Shown: one piece after another, positions 30,853 to 40,922 of the stretch
Position numbering within the stretch: the first letter of the stretch is position 1
How the letters are laid out: each line of letters begins with the position of its first letter
NCBI RefSeq assembly: GCF_014653435.1
Contig: NZ_BNAO01000008.1
Location: 124,526-188,525 of the forward strand
Length of the DNA: 64,000 bases
Origin: Alishewanella longhuensis
GTDB taxonomy: Bacteria > Pseudomonadota > Gammaproteobacteria > Enterobacterales > Alteromonadaceae
Direction of reading: 5' to 3'
Made by a program: the position numbers and the translations under genes
Notes under the pieces: model-generated
Databases searched by the model: none
Told to the model about the DNA's origin: nothing
Seen by the model: only the letters and a program-made list of their open reading frames with translations

Positions 30853-31587
30853 GTGAATTTATTACTCCTTAGTAGTTCTCGCGCTAATAACAGCGAGTAT
30901 CTGGCACCCAATTTAGACTGGATCCGACAGCACCTTAACGCGGTTTCGTCTGTGCTATTTATCCCTTATGCCGGTGTTACGTTAAGCCATGATGCCTACC
31001 TTACCAGGGTGCAACAGGCATTAAGCGGCTTAGCAATCAGGGTTGACGGCATCCACCAGTTTGCTTGTGCTAAAACAGCAGTACACGAGGCAGAAGCAAT
31101 AATGATTGGCGGCGGCAACACCTTCCAATTACTTAACCTATTGTATAAAAATGACATTCTTAAACCGATTCAAGAACGCGTAACCGCTGGCATGCCGTAT
31201 ATTGGCTGGAGTGCCGGTGCGAATATTGCCGGTGCCAGTATTCGGACCACTAACGACATGCCAATTATAGAACCCCCATCGTTTGCGGCCTTACACTTTC
31301 TTAATGCCCAGCTTAATCCACACTACACCGACTTCGTACCAGCCGATTTTCATGGCGAAACCCGCGATATGCGCTTAGCCGAGTTTATGGTGCTCAATCC
31401 ACAAACCCCAGTGGTTGGGATCCCGGAAGGCTGTGCCTTACATTGCCAGGCAGATGATGTCAGGGTATTAGGTCAAGCTGGTGCCTATTGGTTTTTAAAC
31501 GGTGAAAAACATGCGATTGCGGTAAATACTGAATTAAGTCGCCGTTTTAACAGTGTACTGCCACAGCCGCTGCTCAATCACGGCTAA
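30853..31587 (+). CDS. pepE: Dipeptidase E (Asp-specific)
   Basis: A 244-residue cytoplasmic serine peptidase of family S51 that cleaves dipeptides with N-terminal aspartate. The Ser120-Asp135-His157 triad described for Salmonella PepE is found at the same positions here: Ser120 in GWSAGANIAG, Asp135 in TTNDMPI, His157 in LNPHYTDF. The start is GTG with TGAGG nine bases upstream. It is divergent from htpX, 160 bases apart, and converges on bioD. The 97 bases after it contain a weak inverted repeat (AGGCAAGC/GCTTGCCT) and no clear T-tract. Confidence 0.95.
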   Translation: MNLLLLSSSRANNSEYLAPNLDWIRQHLNAVSSVLFIPYAGVTLSHDAYLTRVQQALSGLAIRVDGIHQFACAKTAVHEAEAIMIGGGNTFQLLNLLYKNDILKPIQERVTAGMPYIGWSAGANIAGASIRTTNDMPIIEPPSFAALHFLNAQLNPHYTDFVPADFHGETRDMRLAEFMVLNPQTPVVGIPEGCALHCQADDVRVLGQAGAYWFLNGEKHAIAVNTELSRRFNSVLPQPLLNHG

Positions 31588-31684
31588 CCCTAATGTCATC
31601 AGTTAATCGCGCCACACGGAAGCGCCTTCAGGCAAGCGGCATTAGCACACAATGGCTTGCCTAAGTTTACCGGGACAAAACAGC

Positions 31685-32383
31685 CTAATCTGCAAGTTGA
31701 GCTACTAAGGCGCTGGCCAGCTGTGTTGCCAGCGCGGGCTGCCCGGCGCTCTCAGGCTGAAATGGTACAACACCTAACAAAGGCGAGGTAATACGCTGGG
31801 TCAAATCGGCAATATTTTCTGCTAAAAACAACATCTCAGGTTGCATAATATTGGCTATCCAGCCTACCAGGCGGCAACCACTGCGCTCAATTTCACGCAC
31901 GGTGAGCATGGCATGATTTAAACAACCTAACTTTATTCCCACCACTAACACCACCGGTAATTGCTGTGCGGCAACCCAATCAGCCAGATAGCGCTCTCTG
32001 GATAGCGGTAATAACCAACCACCGGCGCCTTCAATTAACAACAGCTCTGCACCGCTTTGTGCCAATTGCTCTATGTTGGCAGTTAACTGCTGCTCATCTA
32101 ATAGCTGATTCAGCTCAGCGGCCGCTAAATGCGGTGCCGCAGGCCGGGCTAAACAAATGGGATTATGCTGCTGATAGGGTAACGCGATACCAGAGTACTG
32201 CCTTAGCAGTAACGCGTCACTATTTTGTAGCTGCCCGTTCTGAGCGGGCTCAGCACCTGCGGCAATTGGCTTAGCACCAATAGCCGATAGGCCCAACTGG
32301 CTAAAGCCCTGCAATAGCAAGCAACTGACAAAGGTTTTCCCAGCGTCGGTATCGGTGCCGCTAACAAAAAAGCGTTTTGTCAT
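31685..32383 (-). CDS. bioD: Dethiobiotin synthetase
   Basis: A 232-residue P-loop carboxylating enzyme that forms the ureido ring of dethiobiotin from 7,8-diaminopelargonate, CO2 and ATP. The P-loop GTDTDAGKTF is at residues 9-18, followed by the conserved KPIAAG and later the EGAGGWLLPLS motif. It is the last gene of the bioBFCD unit, 35 bases after bioC. Confidence 0.96.
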   Translation of the reverse strand: MTKRFFVSGTDTDAGKTFVSCLLLQGFSQLGLSAIGAKPIAAGAEPAQNGQLQNSDALLLRQYSGIALPYQQHNPICLARPAAPHLAAAELNQLLDEQQLTANIEQLAQSGAELLLIEGAGGWLLPLSRERYLADWVAAQQLPVVLVVGIKLGCLNHAMLTVREIERSGCRLVGWIANIMQPEMLFLAENIADLTQRITSPLLGVVPFQPESAGQPALATQLASALVAQLAD

Positions 32384-32418
32384 TTTAGAATTCCTGATAA
32401 CTAAACTAAAAAGTTCAC

Positions 32419-33318
32419 TTAGCGTAGGGCGCGTTGAGGTTGGCTAATTGTTTTTGGGCTACCCTCTGCTGGTTTAACCGCCAACAGTTGCACAACGTGA
32501 TAGCTGGCAAGCAAGGCGTTTGGCATGGCTTGTTGGGGATAAGCTGCCGCCACTTTTTGCCAGTACCCTTTGCCCGTTAAACCTTGCTGCGCTCTGCGCG
32601 CTAAATGGCTGGCGCCCAGCGCTTTGAGTTCACGCGCTAAGGTAAAAATATCTGCATAAGGCAATTGATAGCAGGCTGAGTCCAGTTGCCAATCTAAGAT
32701 CCCGCGCGCAGTGCTAGTGGTTGCCGCACTAAGCTGAGCGGTATTAAGAAAAGGATGAATATGCGCATGATGATCCACTGATGCAAAGGCTTGTGCTAAC
32801 TCTGCTAAGGTGCCCGCCACCAGTGTGGTTAATACTGCGCAGCCACCCGGTTTTAATACGCGCGCTACCTCGGTAAAAACCCGCTCAGGGGCTGGACACC
32901 ACTGTAACATCAGGCTTGAAAACACTGTGTCCACGCTATTATCAGCCAGTGGCAAGGCAGCCGCATCAGCCAACAGATAATCAATGGCCAGCCCCTGACG
33001 TGCAGCCTGCGCCAGCATGCCAGCGCTTAAGTCTACGGCAGTAACGCGCTTTGCTTTCTGACATAGCTCGGGTTGCAACCAGCCCGGGCCACACCCTAAA
33101 TCCAGTAGATGCCCCAGATCTTGCTGGCCCAAGCTCTGGCGGCTAGCTATTAGCGCGGCTAACGCGCTATAAGCAACTTGCCGCTGCAAACGGGCTGCCC
33201 CGCTATAACTGGCTGCGGCTTTACTAAAGCAAGCCGCAACATCTTTCCCCTCAGGGATTGCGTAATCAAGAGCGGTATGCTCAAGCGTAATAATCGGCAG
33301 ATCTGCCACAGCTAACAT
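32419..33318 (-). CDS. bioC: Malonyl-[ACP] O-methyltransferase BioC
   Basis: A 299-residue SAM-dependent methyltransferase that methylates malonyl-ACP so that the fatty acid synthase can build the pimeloyl chain of biotin. The SAM-binding motif I is LLDLGCGPGWL (about residues 82-92), followed by VTAVDLSAGML. It has a longer N-terminus than E. coli BioC (251 aa). The start overlaps the bioF stop by seven bases. The partner esterase BioH is not in the window and must be elsewhere or replaced. Confidence 0.94.
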   Translation of the reverse strand: MLAVADLPIITLEHTALDYAIPEGKDVAACFSKAAASYSGAARLQRQVAYSALAALIASRQSLGQQDLGHLLDLGCGPGWLQPELCQKAKRVTAVDLSAGMLAQAARQGLAIDYLLADAAALPLADNSVDTVFSSLMLQWCPAPERVFTEVARVLKPGGCAVLTTLVAGTLAELAQAFASVDHHAHIHPFLNTAQLSAATTSTARGILDWQLDSACYQLPYADIFTLARELKALGASHLARRAQQGLTGKGYWQKVAAAYPQQAMPNALLASYHVVQLLAVKPAEGSPKTISQPQRALR

Positions 33319-34478
33319 AATAAGGCCTGTTGTAACATCTTAATTAAATACTCAATATCTGCTGGCTGTTGCGACGCACTCAGGGTAACCCGCAATCTGG
33401 CGGTACCTGGCGGGACAGTTGGTGGCCGGATAGCCGTTAACCAAATCCCTTGCTCTCTTAACTGCTGGCTTACCGCGACGGCGTGTTCGCTATTGCCCAG
33501 CATCACCGCCTGAATAGCACCAGTTGCCGCCAAACAAGGTAAACCCGCCGCGGCAGCCCGCTGTTGAAACAGTGCAATATTGTCGTACAGTTTATCGCGA
33601 CGCCATTGCTCAGTTCGCACTAACTCGATGCTTTTACTCACCGCACAGCAAAGCGCTGGTGATAAGGCCGTGCTGTAAATGTAATGGCGGCCAAACTGCT
33701 CAATATAATCGATTAGAGTTTTGCGACCGGCCAAAAAAGCGCCGCCAACACCAAGCGCCTTACCAAAGTTAGCCATGTAGCAATACAGATCGGTAGGCTT
33801 CAGACCCTGTGCAAACCAGCTACCACGGCCTTCTTCGCCTAAGACGCCAAGCCCATGTGCGTCATCCAGCAACAAAGCAGCATCTTGCTCAGCACAAAGC
33901 CTGGCCATCGCTGTTAAATCCGGGCTATCGCCATCCATACTAAAGACACCTTCGGTGACTACTAAGCTATGGCTATCTGCACCGGGAATTGCTGGCAGCA
34001 GCCGAGACAGCGCCGCCAGATCATTATGAGCAAAGCGTTTAAACCGGCCTTTATGCTGCAAAGCCGCATCAATTAAGGAGGCATGACTGAGTTTATCCAG
34101 CAGCAACAGATCCGACTCTGCCGCCAGGCTACCTAACATGGTTTGATTGGCAGCAAAGCCCGAGCTAAATAACAGCACCCGTTCAAACCCCAACCACTCT
34201 GCCAACTGTGCGGTTAAATCGGCATGCGCACTGTGATGCCCCGTAACCAATGGTGAGCCGGTGCTGCCAACGCCATAGCGGCTGGCTCCCTCTGCTAAAG
34301 CCCCTTGCAACAGCTTATCACTGGCCAGATCCAAATAATCATTGGCCGAAAAGTTTAAATAAGCCTTGCCATTACAGTGCAACAGCCTACCCTGTACCTG
34401 AGTAAACGCCTGACTTTGCCGCCGCAAACCTGCTTGCTGCCGCGCTGCCAGCGCCTGCTGTAGGCGTGCTAGCTGCAT
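33312..34478 (-). CDS. bioF: 8-amino-7-oxononanoate synthase
   Basis: A 388-residue PLP enzyme that condenses pimeloyl-ACP or -CoA with alanine. Typical motifs are SANDYLDLA, GSTGSPLVTGHHSAH, the PLP-binding DDAHGLGVLG and the Schiff-base lysine in ANFGKALGVGGAFL. It lies three bases after bioB and overlaps bioC, so translation is coupled. The length is close to E. coli BioF (384 aa). Confidence 0.97.
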   Translation of the reverse strand: MQLARLQQALAARQQAGLRRQSQAFTQVQGRLLHCNGKAYLNFSANDYLDLASDKLLQGALAEGASRYGVGSTGSPLVTGHHSAHADLTAQLAEWLGFERVLLFSSGFAANQTMLGSLAAESDLLLLDKLSHASLIDAALQHKGRFKRFAHNDLAALSRLLPAIPGADSHSLVVTEGVFSMDGDSPDLTAMARLCAEQDAALLLDDAHGLGVLGEEGRGSWFAQGLKPTDLYCYMANFGKALGVGGAFLAGRKTLIDYIEQFGRHYIYSTALSPALCCAVSKSIELVRTEQWRRDKLYDNIALFQQRAAAAGLPCLAATGAIQAVMLGNSEHAVAVSQQLREQGIWLTAIRPPTVPPGTARLRVTLSASQQPADIEYLIKMLQQALLC

Positions 34479-34481
34479 GTC

Positions 34482-35570
34482 TTAACCTGCAGCGTGGTAC
34501 AGCGGCGGGTTTTGCTGCTCTTTAATAGCATCAGCCAATGCCAGCTCGTGTGCCTCATCCGACACATCCTGCCGCTGCTCCGGGTTAATACCTAATTTTT
34601 TAAATAGCAGCATATCGGCATCTGCTTCAGGGTTTTCTGTCGTAAGGAGTTTATCGCCGTAAAAAATAGAGTTGGCACCAGCAAAGAAACACAGCGCCTG
34701 CATTTGTTCATTCATGCGCGAACGCCCTGCCGATAAACGAACATGACTTTCAGGAAGCATAATACGCGCCACCGCAATGGTGCGGATAAACTCAAAGGCA
34801 TCTAAATCGTCCACATTTTCCAGTGGTGTGCCTTTTACTTTAACCAGCATATTAATCGGCACACTTTGCGGATGCTCCGGCAGGTTAGCCAATTGCATTA
34901 ATAAGGCAGAACGATCATTGGCACTTTCACCCATGCCGACAATACCGCCACAGCAGACCTTCATGCCGGCATCACGCACATGACTTAGGGTATCTAACCG
35001 ATCCTGATAGGTACGGGTAGTGATAATTTCACCGTAAAACTCCGGCGAGGTATCTAAGTTGTGGTTGTAATAATCTAAACCTGCTGTGGCTAGGGTCTTT
35101 GCTTGATCTGAGTCTAACATGCCAAGCGTCATACAGGTTTCCAGGCCCATGGCTTTAACTCCACGCACCATTTCAATAATATAAGGCATATCCCTTTGCT
35201 TAGGGTTGCTCCAGGCCGCCCCCATACAAAAGCGGCTGGCGCCTTTATCTTTCGCAGCTTGCGCCTGCGTTAGCACTTTTTCCACCTCTAACAAACGCTC
35301 GCGCTCTAAACCGGTATTGTAGTGGCCGCTTTGTGGACAATATTTACAATCCTCGGCACAGGCACCGGTTTTAATCGATAATAAGGTGCTAATTTGTACT
35401 TCGTTCGGCGTAAAGTGGGCGCGATGTACTGTTTGTGCTTGAAAAAGTAAATCATTAAAAGGTAACGCAAACAAGGCATTGACCTCGGCCAACGTCCAGT
35501 TATGCCGAACGGAAGAAACCTGAGTAGACGTCGTGCTTGAAGCATTGATGGCGCTGGAGGTAGCCTGCAT
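34482..35570 (-). CDS. bioB: Biotin synthase
   Basis: A 362-residue radical SAM enzyme that inserts sulfur into dethiobiotin. The radical-SAM cluster cysteines are Cys71, Cys75 and Cys78 ([14 protein letters not shown]). The second cluster ligands and the YNHNLDTS motif are present. The first 20 residues are a Ser/Thr/Ala-rich extension not essential to the fold. It is the first gene of bioBFCD and divergent from bioA. Confidence 0.97.
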   Translation of the reverse strand: MQATSSAINASSTTSTQVSSVRHNWTLAEVNALFALPFNDLLFQAQTVHRAHFTPNEVQISTLLSIKTGACAEDCKYCPQSGHYNTGLERERLLEVEKVLTQAQAAKDKGASRFCMGAAWSNPKQRDMPYIIEMVRGVKAMGLETCMTLGMLDSDQAKTLATAGLDYYNHNLDTSPEFYGEIITTRTYQDRLDTLSHVRDAGMKVCCGGIVGMGESANDRSALLMQLANLPEHPQSVPINMLVKVKGTPLENVDDLDAFEFIRTIAVARIMLPESHVRLSAGRSRMNEQMQALCFFAGANSIFYGDKLLTTENPEADADMLLFKKLGINPEQRQDVSDEAHELALADAIKEQQNPPLYHAAG

Positions 35571-35734
35571 AAAAATTCCTATGGAAATAGTGATAAGCGT
35601 TTTTTACTCACCGACTCAAACCACCGCAAAACAACAAGTGACAACCGGTACATTCCTGCATTTTTCAGAAAAAACAGGTGCAATGCGGTTTGAGCAAATG
35701 GCTTTTTTCAGCTAGTCTAGCGCCAGCCATCAAG

Positions 35735-35767
35735 TTGTCAACGCTGACCACCAGCAAAACTTTACTA
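35735..35767. promoter_or_regulatory. Possible BirA operator in the bioB-bioA intergenic region
   Basis: TTGTCAACG, 15 bases, ACTTTACTA. The BirA consensus known from E. coli and other bacteria is TTGTAAACC-N14 to N16-GGTTTACAA. The left half matches 7 of 9 and the right half 6 of 9 by eye. It lies 12 bases before the bioA start, in the only divergent promoter region of the biotin cluster. The match is degenerate, so this is tentative. Confidence 0.35.
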
Positions 35768-35778
35768 GTGATTATATT

Positions 35779-37047
35779 ATGAGCATAAATTTAGCTTTTG
35801 ACCGCGAACATATCTGGCATCCCTACACCTCTATGATATCGCCGCTGCCGGTTTACCCTGTGGTTGCTGCCAATGGTTGCGAATTAGAACTGGAAAACGG
35901 GCAACGGCTGGTGGATGGCACTGCGTCCTGGTGGTCTGCCGTACATGGTTATAACCACCCGCTGTTAAATGCCGCAGTAAGCAACCAGCTGCATAAAATG
36001 GCACACGTCATGTTTGGTGGAATTACTCACGAGCCAGCCATTCGGCTCTGTCAGCAAATTTTAGCGATGGTCCCTGGCAATTTAACCAAAGTTTTTCTGG
36101 CCGATAGCGGTTCAATCGCGGTAGAAGTCGCTATTAAAATGGCATTGCAATACTGGCAAGCCAGCGCACAATCTACCAAAACCAAGCTAGTTAGTTTACG
36201 TAAGGGCTATCATGGCGACACTTTTGCGGCCATGGCGGTGTGCGATCCCTTGGATAGCATGCACAGTATGTTTAGCGAACTGTTACCTCAGCATTTTTTT
36301 CTACCGGCACCCGACTGCCCGTTCCATGCGTCTTTTAATCCGGATGTCATGCTACCGCTAGCCCAATTGTTAGAGGCTGAGCATCAACAGATTGCCGCGC
36401 TCATTCTCGAACCCATAGTTCAGGGCTACGGCGGTATGCGTTTTTATCACCCGGAATATTTACGCCGCGCCAGAGCCCTTTGCGATCAATATCAGGTATT
36501 GCTGATTGCAGATGAAATTGCCACTGGCTTTGGCCGTACCGGAAAACTCTTTGCCTGTGAGCATGCCGCCATCGCCCCAGATATCCTATGTTTGGGTAAA
36601 GCCTTAAGTGGCGGCTATATGACGTTAGCCGCCACACTCTGCACAGATGAAGTTGCACGCGGCATCAGTTTAAGTGCAGCAGGTGGCTTAATGCATGGCC
36701 CTACCTTTATGGCAAACCCCTTGGCCTGTGCGGTGGCATCTGCCAGCTTAGCACTGATTGCCAGCGGTACATGGCAACAACAGGTAACGGCTATTGAACA
36801 ACAATTAACCGAGCAACTTGCACCTTGCCAACAACTTGCTAAAGTAAAGGCTGTGCGGGTACTCGGTGCTATTGGCGTACTGGAAATGCACGAGCAGGTA
36901 GATGTGGCGAAGCTACAAGCTGCTTTTGTCGAGCGCGGCGTTTGGATCCGGCCTTTTAATAACCTGATCTATGTTATGCCTCCTTTTATCATCACTGCGG
37001 CACAATTAACAAAACTGACTCAAGCTATGTTCGAAGTGTGCCGATAA
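35779..37047 (+). CDS. bioA: Adenosylmethionine-8-amino-7-oxononanoate aminotransferase
   Basis: A 422-residue PLP aminotransferase that makes 7,8-diaminopelargonate with SAM as amino donor. The PLP lysine is Lys274 in [10 protein letters not shown], the same number as in E. coli BioA. The N-terminus [13 protein letters not shown] and the motif [16 protein letters not shown] (SAM and KAPA pocket) are family hallmarks. It is divergent from bioB with 208 bases between, as in enterobacteria. Confidence 0.97.
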   Translation: MSINLAFDREHIWHPYTSMISPLPVYPVVAANGCELELENGQRLVDGTASWWSAVHGYNHPLLNAAVSNQLHKMAHVMFGGITHEPAIRLCQQILAMVPGNLTKVFLADSGSIAVEVAIKMALQYWQASAQSTKTKLVSLRKGYHGDTFAAMAVCDPLDSMHSMFSELLPQHFFLPAPDCPFHASFNPDVMLPLAQLLEAEHQQIAALILEPIVQGYGGMRFYHPEYLRRARALCDQYQVLLIADEIATGFGRTGKLFACEHAAIAPDILCLGKALSGGYMTLAATLCTDEVARGISLSAAGGLMHGPTFMANPLACAVASASLALIASGTWQQQVTAIEQQLTEQLAPCQQLAKVKAVRVLGAIGVLEMHEQVDVAKLQAAFVERGVWIRPFNNLIYVMPPFIITAAQLTKLTQAMFEVCR

Positions 37048-37119
37048 ACTAGTCGATAATCCGTACTGCACCTTATAACGTACGTAGAGCAATAACTTAG
37101 CTAACAACAGGAACTCATA

Positions 37120-38001
37120 ATGAAAAGTGTTAATGCTTTCTCTACGCTTTGCGCTGGTTTAACTGCCGCAACGCTATTACTGACCAGCCAGTTTGCGATA
37201 GCCGACCGTTTTAAGGATATTGAAATTAGCGCGACGCCCGTTGCAGAAAATATTTTTATGTTAACAGGTTCGGGTGGCAATATGGCTGCCGTAGCGAACC
37301 CTGATGGCGTGCTGCTAATAGATAGCCAGTATGCTGAACTTGCCGATAAAATTCGTGCCAAGCTCAGCACTTTAAGCCAAGGTGAGTTAACGACACTTAT
37401 TAATACCCATATGCATGGCGATCATGTTGGCGGTAACGCCGCACTGGCAGCAAACGCTAATATTATTGCCCACAAAAATGTGCAGCTACGCTTAAGTAAC
37501 AACGCTAACTTTGATCCTGCCGGCCTGCCTAAAACCACCATTGAGCAAACCACTACGCTACAACATGGTTCTACAACACTGATACTGGAACCTATGCCGG
37601 CTAGCCATACCGATGGCGACATCCTGATCTGGTTTCCGGAGCAGAATATTGTGCATATGGGCGACTTAATGTTTCAGGGCCGTTTCCCGTTTGTCGACAC
37701 CAGTAATGGTGGAAATGTGCAGCAATATATTGAAAATACTCGTTATGTGTTATCGAAAATTGATGACAACACTCAGGTGATCCCTGGTCATGGCGAGCTG
37801 ACCAATAAAGCCGGTTTAGCAGCAGAACTGTCGATGCTAGAGCAAACGCTGGCAGAGGTACAACAAATGCGCGAGCAAGGCCTAACAGAAGAACAAATGA
37901 TTACACAAGGCTTAGGTGAAAAATTTAAAAGCTGGCATTGGAACTTTATTACCGAAGCACGTTGGATTAGAACATTATATCAGGCAACGCAACCGCAATG
38001 A
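37120..38001 (+). CDS. Exported metallo-beta-lactamase-fold hydrolase
   Basis: A 293-residue protein with a signal peptide (cleavage near QFAIADR). The MBL-fold zinc site is THMHGDHVGG, with His97, His99, Asp101 and His102. Further ligands are expected in ASHTDGD and IPGHGELT. It resembles the broad SoxH/quinoprotein-relay group of periplasmic MBL proteins more than true beta-lactamases; the substrate is unknown. The RBS is CAGGAA. The stop overlaps the start of the next gene by four bases (ATGA), so the two are coupled. Confidence 0.88.
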   Translation: MKSVNAFSTLCAGLTAATLLLTSQFAIADRFKDIEISATPVAENIFMLTGSGGNMAAVANPDGVLLIDSQYAELADKIRAKLSTLSQGELTTLINTHMHGDHVGGNAALAANANIIAHKNVQLRLSNNANFDPAGLPKTTIEQTTTLQHGSTTLILEPMPASHTDGDILIWFPEQNIVHMGDLMFQGRFPFVDTSNGGNVQQYIENTRYVLSKIDDNTQVIPGHGELTNKAGLAAELSMLEQTLAEVQQMREQGLTEEQMITQGLGEKFKSWHWNFITEARWIRTLYQATQPQ

Positions 38002-38552
38002 GTCAAAGGGTTCTTCAGCGTTTTATGCTACGCCATGCCACTAAAATCGTTACCGGCTTAGTCGCCGGTATCAGCCTCAGTGTGACAGCGCAACAAACAC
38101 CGTTGCAGCCGGGTGAACCCCTGCAGTATAAAGTTGCCCGGTTGGCCGCGCATGAGGGTAACACTATGACACTGGACGATGGCAGTGTCTGGCAAACCAA
38201 TATGCAGCATTTTGGTTTAACTGGTAACCTTATTTTACTTAGCGGCCGTAATCTTCGCAGTGGTAGTAACGAACTGCTGTTAAACGGTTTTACCCTGAGT
38301 GCTACCTACAAACAAGGAACGCTAAACGCACAGCAGGGTTTTAAACTCACTTTGCTGGCAGCACTGGCTGACGGAAAGCGGCTCACGCTAAGCGACAACC
38401 TTACTGCCTTTGTGCTTGATAGTGACCGGCGTTTTAGCCGAAACTGGCAGGCTAATAATAAAGTTATTTTAAGTGAAGATAGGCGCAGCCTGCTCTATTT
38501 GCCCAACTTACAACAAATCTCGGTGCAAATAACTCAAACAGCCATACCTTAA
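37998..38552 (+). CDS. Exported protein of unknown function coupled to the MBL-fold hydrolase
   Basis: A 184-residue protein that I do not recognise. The N-terminus has a basic start and a hydrophobic stretch ([18 protein letters not shown]) fitting a signal peptide. The rest is beta-rich, with repeating G-x-x-L/T-L patterns and no cysteines; an SH3-like or OB-like beta fold is possible ([11 protein letters not shown]). It overlaps the upstream MBL gene by four bases and probably works with it in the periplasm, but no function can be given. Confidence 0.75.
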   Translation: MSQRVLQRFMLRHATKIVTGLVAGISLSVTAQQTPLQPGEPLQYKVARLAAHEGNTMTLDDGSVWQTNMQHFGLTGNLILLSGRNLRSGSNELLLNGFTLSATYKQGTLNAQQGFKLTLLAALADGKRLTLSDNLTAFVLDSDRRFSRNWQANNKVILSEDRRSLLYLPNLQQISVQITQTAIP

Positions 38553-38698
38553 TTGCGATTTACTCGCTCCTACTGCGCTTATTTTTCAAAATAGCCGCCA
38601 TTTTTTGCTTGTGTTCAGCTACTGGCACAGTATCATTACTGCTTTTAAAATCAGAGGGCCTGCCCTCACCCCCTATTGCACGCTCGGGAGTTGTTTGC

Positions 38699-40099
38699 AT
38701 GACGCACGCCGTAATCAAAGATGTGTTAGCTGGTCGTTACGCCATCGGCGAAAAGATCACTGTTAAAGGGTGGATCCGCACCCGCCGCGATTCCAAAGCT
38801 GGGATCTCATTTTTAGCCGTTCATGACGGTAGCTGCTTCGACGCGGTGCAAGCTGTTGCCCCAGCAAATTTAAATAATTACGAGACCGAAATTAAACGCC
38901 TGACCACATCGTGTTCAGTCATCGTTTCAGGCGTTATCGCCCGCTCTGAAGGTCAGGGCCAGGCCTTTGAAATTCAAGCGGACCATGTTGCAGTAGTTGG
39001 CTGGGTTGAAAACCCGGATACCTATCCGATGGCACCAAAACGCCACAGTATGGAATACCTACGAGAGCATGCCCATTTACGTCCACGCACCAATATCATG
39101 GGTGCGGTAACCCGGGTGCGTCATTGTTTAGCCCAGGCTATTCATCGATTTTTCCATGAGCAAGGTTATTACTGGATCAGCACGCCGATTATTACTGGTT
39201 CAGACACTGAAGGTGCCGGTGAGATGTTCCGGGTAAGTACCCTGGACTTACAAAACCTGCCTCGTGATGACAAAGGCGCAATCGATTTTAGCCAGGATTT
39301 CTTTGGTAAAGAAACCTATCTAACCGTATCAGGTCAGCTTAACGGCGAAACCTATGCCTGTGCCATGTCGAAAATTTATACCTTTGGCCCCACCTTCCGT
39401 GCGGAAAATTCTAACACCAGCCGTCACTTAGCTGAATTCTGGATGATTGAGCCTGAAGTGGCTTTCGCCGAGCTAAAAGATGTTGCGCAGTTAGCTGAAG
39501 ATTTGCTGAAGTATGTTTTAAAAGCCGTACTGACTGAGCGTGCCGATGATATGGCCTTTTTTGCCGAGCGTATCGATCCCAAAGCCATTGAACGTTTGGA
39601 ACAAGTCGTTAGCTCGAGCTTTGTGCGGATGGACTATACCGATGCTATCGAAATCCTGAAAAACTGTGGTAAGAAATTTGAATACCCAGTGGAATGGGGT
39701 GTCGATTTACAATCTGAACATGAACGCTATTTAGCCGAGGAGCATATTGGTGGTCCTATCATTATGCAAAATTACCCGAAAGACATTAAAGCCTTTTACA
39801 TGCGCTTAAATGATGACGGTAAAACAGTAGCCGCGATGGACGTACTCGCTCCAGGTATTGGCGAAATTATTGGTGGTAGCCAGCGGGAAGAGCGTTTAGA
39901 GCACTTCGATCGCCGCTTAGACGAAATGGGCTTGAATAAAGAAGACTATAGCTGGTACCGAGATCTGCGCCGGTACGGTACCGTGCCCCACTCTGGCTTT
40001 GGCCTGGGCTTTGAACGTTTAGTGTCTTATGTCACAGGCGTGGGTAACGTGCGGGATGTTATCGCCTTCCCACGTACCCCGGGCAATGCTGAGTTCTAA
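38699..40099 (+). CDS. asnS: Asparaginyl-tRNA synthetase
   Basis: A 466-residue class IIb aminoacyl-tRNA synthetase, equal in length to E. coli AsnS. The N-terminal OB-fold anticodon-binding domain ([15 protein letters not shown]) is followed by the catalytic core with motif 2 ([25 protein letters not shown]) and motif 3 ([15 protein letters not shown]). The frame runs 30 codons further upstream, but the ATG at 38699 has GGGAG eight bases before it and starts at the conserved N-terminus. A short GC hairpin (AGGGCCTGCCCT) lies about 35 bases upstream in the leader. Confidence 0.97.
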   Translation: MTHAVIKDVLAGRYAIGEKITVKGWIRTRRDSKAGISFLAVHDGSCFDAVQAVAPANLNNYETEIKRLTTSCSVIVSGVIARSEGQGQAFEIQADHVAVVGWVENPDTYPMAPKRHSMEYLREHAHLRPRTNIMGAVTRVRHCLAQAIHRFFHEQGYYWISTPIITGSDTEGAGEMFRVSTLDLQNLPRDDKGAIDFSQDFFGKETYLTVSGQLNGETYACAMSKIYTFGPTFRAENSNTSRHLAEFWMIEPEVAFAELKDVAQLAEDLLKYVLKAVLTERADDMAFFAERIDPKAIERLEQVVSSSFVRMDYTDAIEILKNCGKKFEYPVEWGVDLQSEHERYLAEEHIGGPIIMQNYPKDIKAFYMRLNDDGKTVAAMDVLAPGIGEIIGGSQREERLEHFDRRLDEMGLNKEDYSWYRDLRRYGTVPHSGFGLGFERLVSYVTGVGNVRDVIAFPRTPGNAEF

Positions 40100-40119
40100 A
40101 TCAGCCTAATGGCGTTAGA

Positions 40120-40182
40120 CTGAGCGTTGCTATCAATTATTAACGCTCAGCATAAACCCGCGATTTCGCGGGTTTATTGTTT
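40120..40182 (+). terminator. Tandem hairpins and terminator after asnS
   Basis: A first hairpin (CTGAGCGTT/AACGCTCAG, 40120-40150) is followed by a compact 11-bp stem (ATAAACCCGCG/CGCGGGTTTAT, 40152-40177) and a T-rich stretch. Confidence 0.82.
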
Positions 40183-40257
40183 ATCATACTACCAATACTG
40201 CGGCTAACTCGCAGCAGACTAGCCTTTTACCAAAGTGAGCTTTAAAAGTGCTAAGCT

Positions 40258-40815
40258 TTAAAACTGACTAAAATAATTGTCAGGATCTAACGGGGTACGT
40301 TGTGGCGCAGCTGCAGTGCTGGTGCCCAGATACAGAAAACCCACTATCTCGTCATCTGCCTGTAAAGCAAAAGCCTGCTTAACGTAGTCCTGCTGGGCAT
40401 AAGCACCGGTACGCCACACACCACCAAAGCCCAAAGCAAATGCCATTTGCTGCATGGCCATTACAGCACAAGCCGCAGACTGTATTTGCTCGGCTGCAGG
40501 CACCTTAGGATGCTCAATCACTTTAGCAATACACGTAATCACCATCGGCGCCCTAAGCGGTAATTGCCTGGCGCGCTCTTGCATTTCCACTGAAATACTG
40601 GGATCTTCTTCAATCGCTGCCTCGGCAAAAATATCGCCCAAACGATCTAACGCTTCCCGTCCTTCAGCAATTACAAAACGCCAAGGGCGCAAAGCGCCAT
40701 GGTCCGGCACTTGTATAGCAGCACGTTTGATCAGTTCCAATGCCTCACCACCCGGTGCAGGCTCAGTTAACCGTGGCGATGAATAGCGGGTCGTTAATAG
40801 CGTTAATGCATCCAT
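40258..40815 (-). CDS. ydjA: Nitroreductase family flavoprotein, YdjA type
   Basis: A 185-residue FMN-dependent oxidoreductase closest to E. coli YdjA, a minimal nitroreductase. The start MDALTLLTTRYSSPRLTEPAP matches YdjA, the FMN-phosphate-binding Arg and Ser lie in this first segment, and PDHGALRPWRFVIAEG is the second conserved block. It would reduce nitroaromatics or quinone-like compounds with NAD(P)H as a homodimer; the natural substrate is unknown. It is transcribed alone. Confidence 0.9.
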   Translation of the reverse strand: MDALTLLTTRYSSPRLTEPAPGGEALELIKRAAIQVPDHGALRPWRFVIAEGREALDRLGDIFAEAAIEEDPSISVEMQERARQLPLRAPMVITCIAKVIEHPKVPAAEQIQSAACAVMAMQQMAFALGFGGVWRTGAYAQQDYVKQAFALQADDEIVGFLYLGTSTAAAPQRTPLDPDNYFSQF

Positions 40816-40922
40816 AAACTCAACCTATCGTTATATTTTTGCGCAGGCTATCAAAAATTTACCTTCTTCTCACGGCAAATTTCGCTAACCCCAATCAACT
40901 GCATACTAAGTCAACAAGCTGC

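Noticed and set aside
31630..31662. Inverted repeat AGGCAAGC/GCTTGCCT between pepE and bioD
   Set aside because: 17-base loop and no T-tract; not convincing as a terminator.
35615..35694. CTCAAACC and GGTTTGAG inverted half-sites in the bio intergenic region
   Set aside because: The half-sites are separated by 64 bases, far from the BirA spacing of 14-16.
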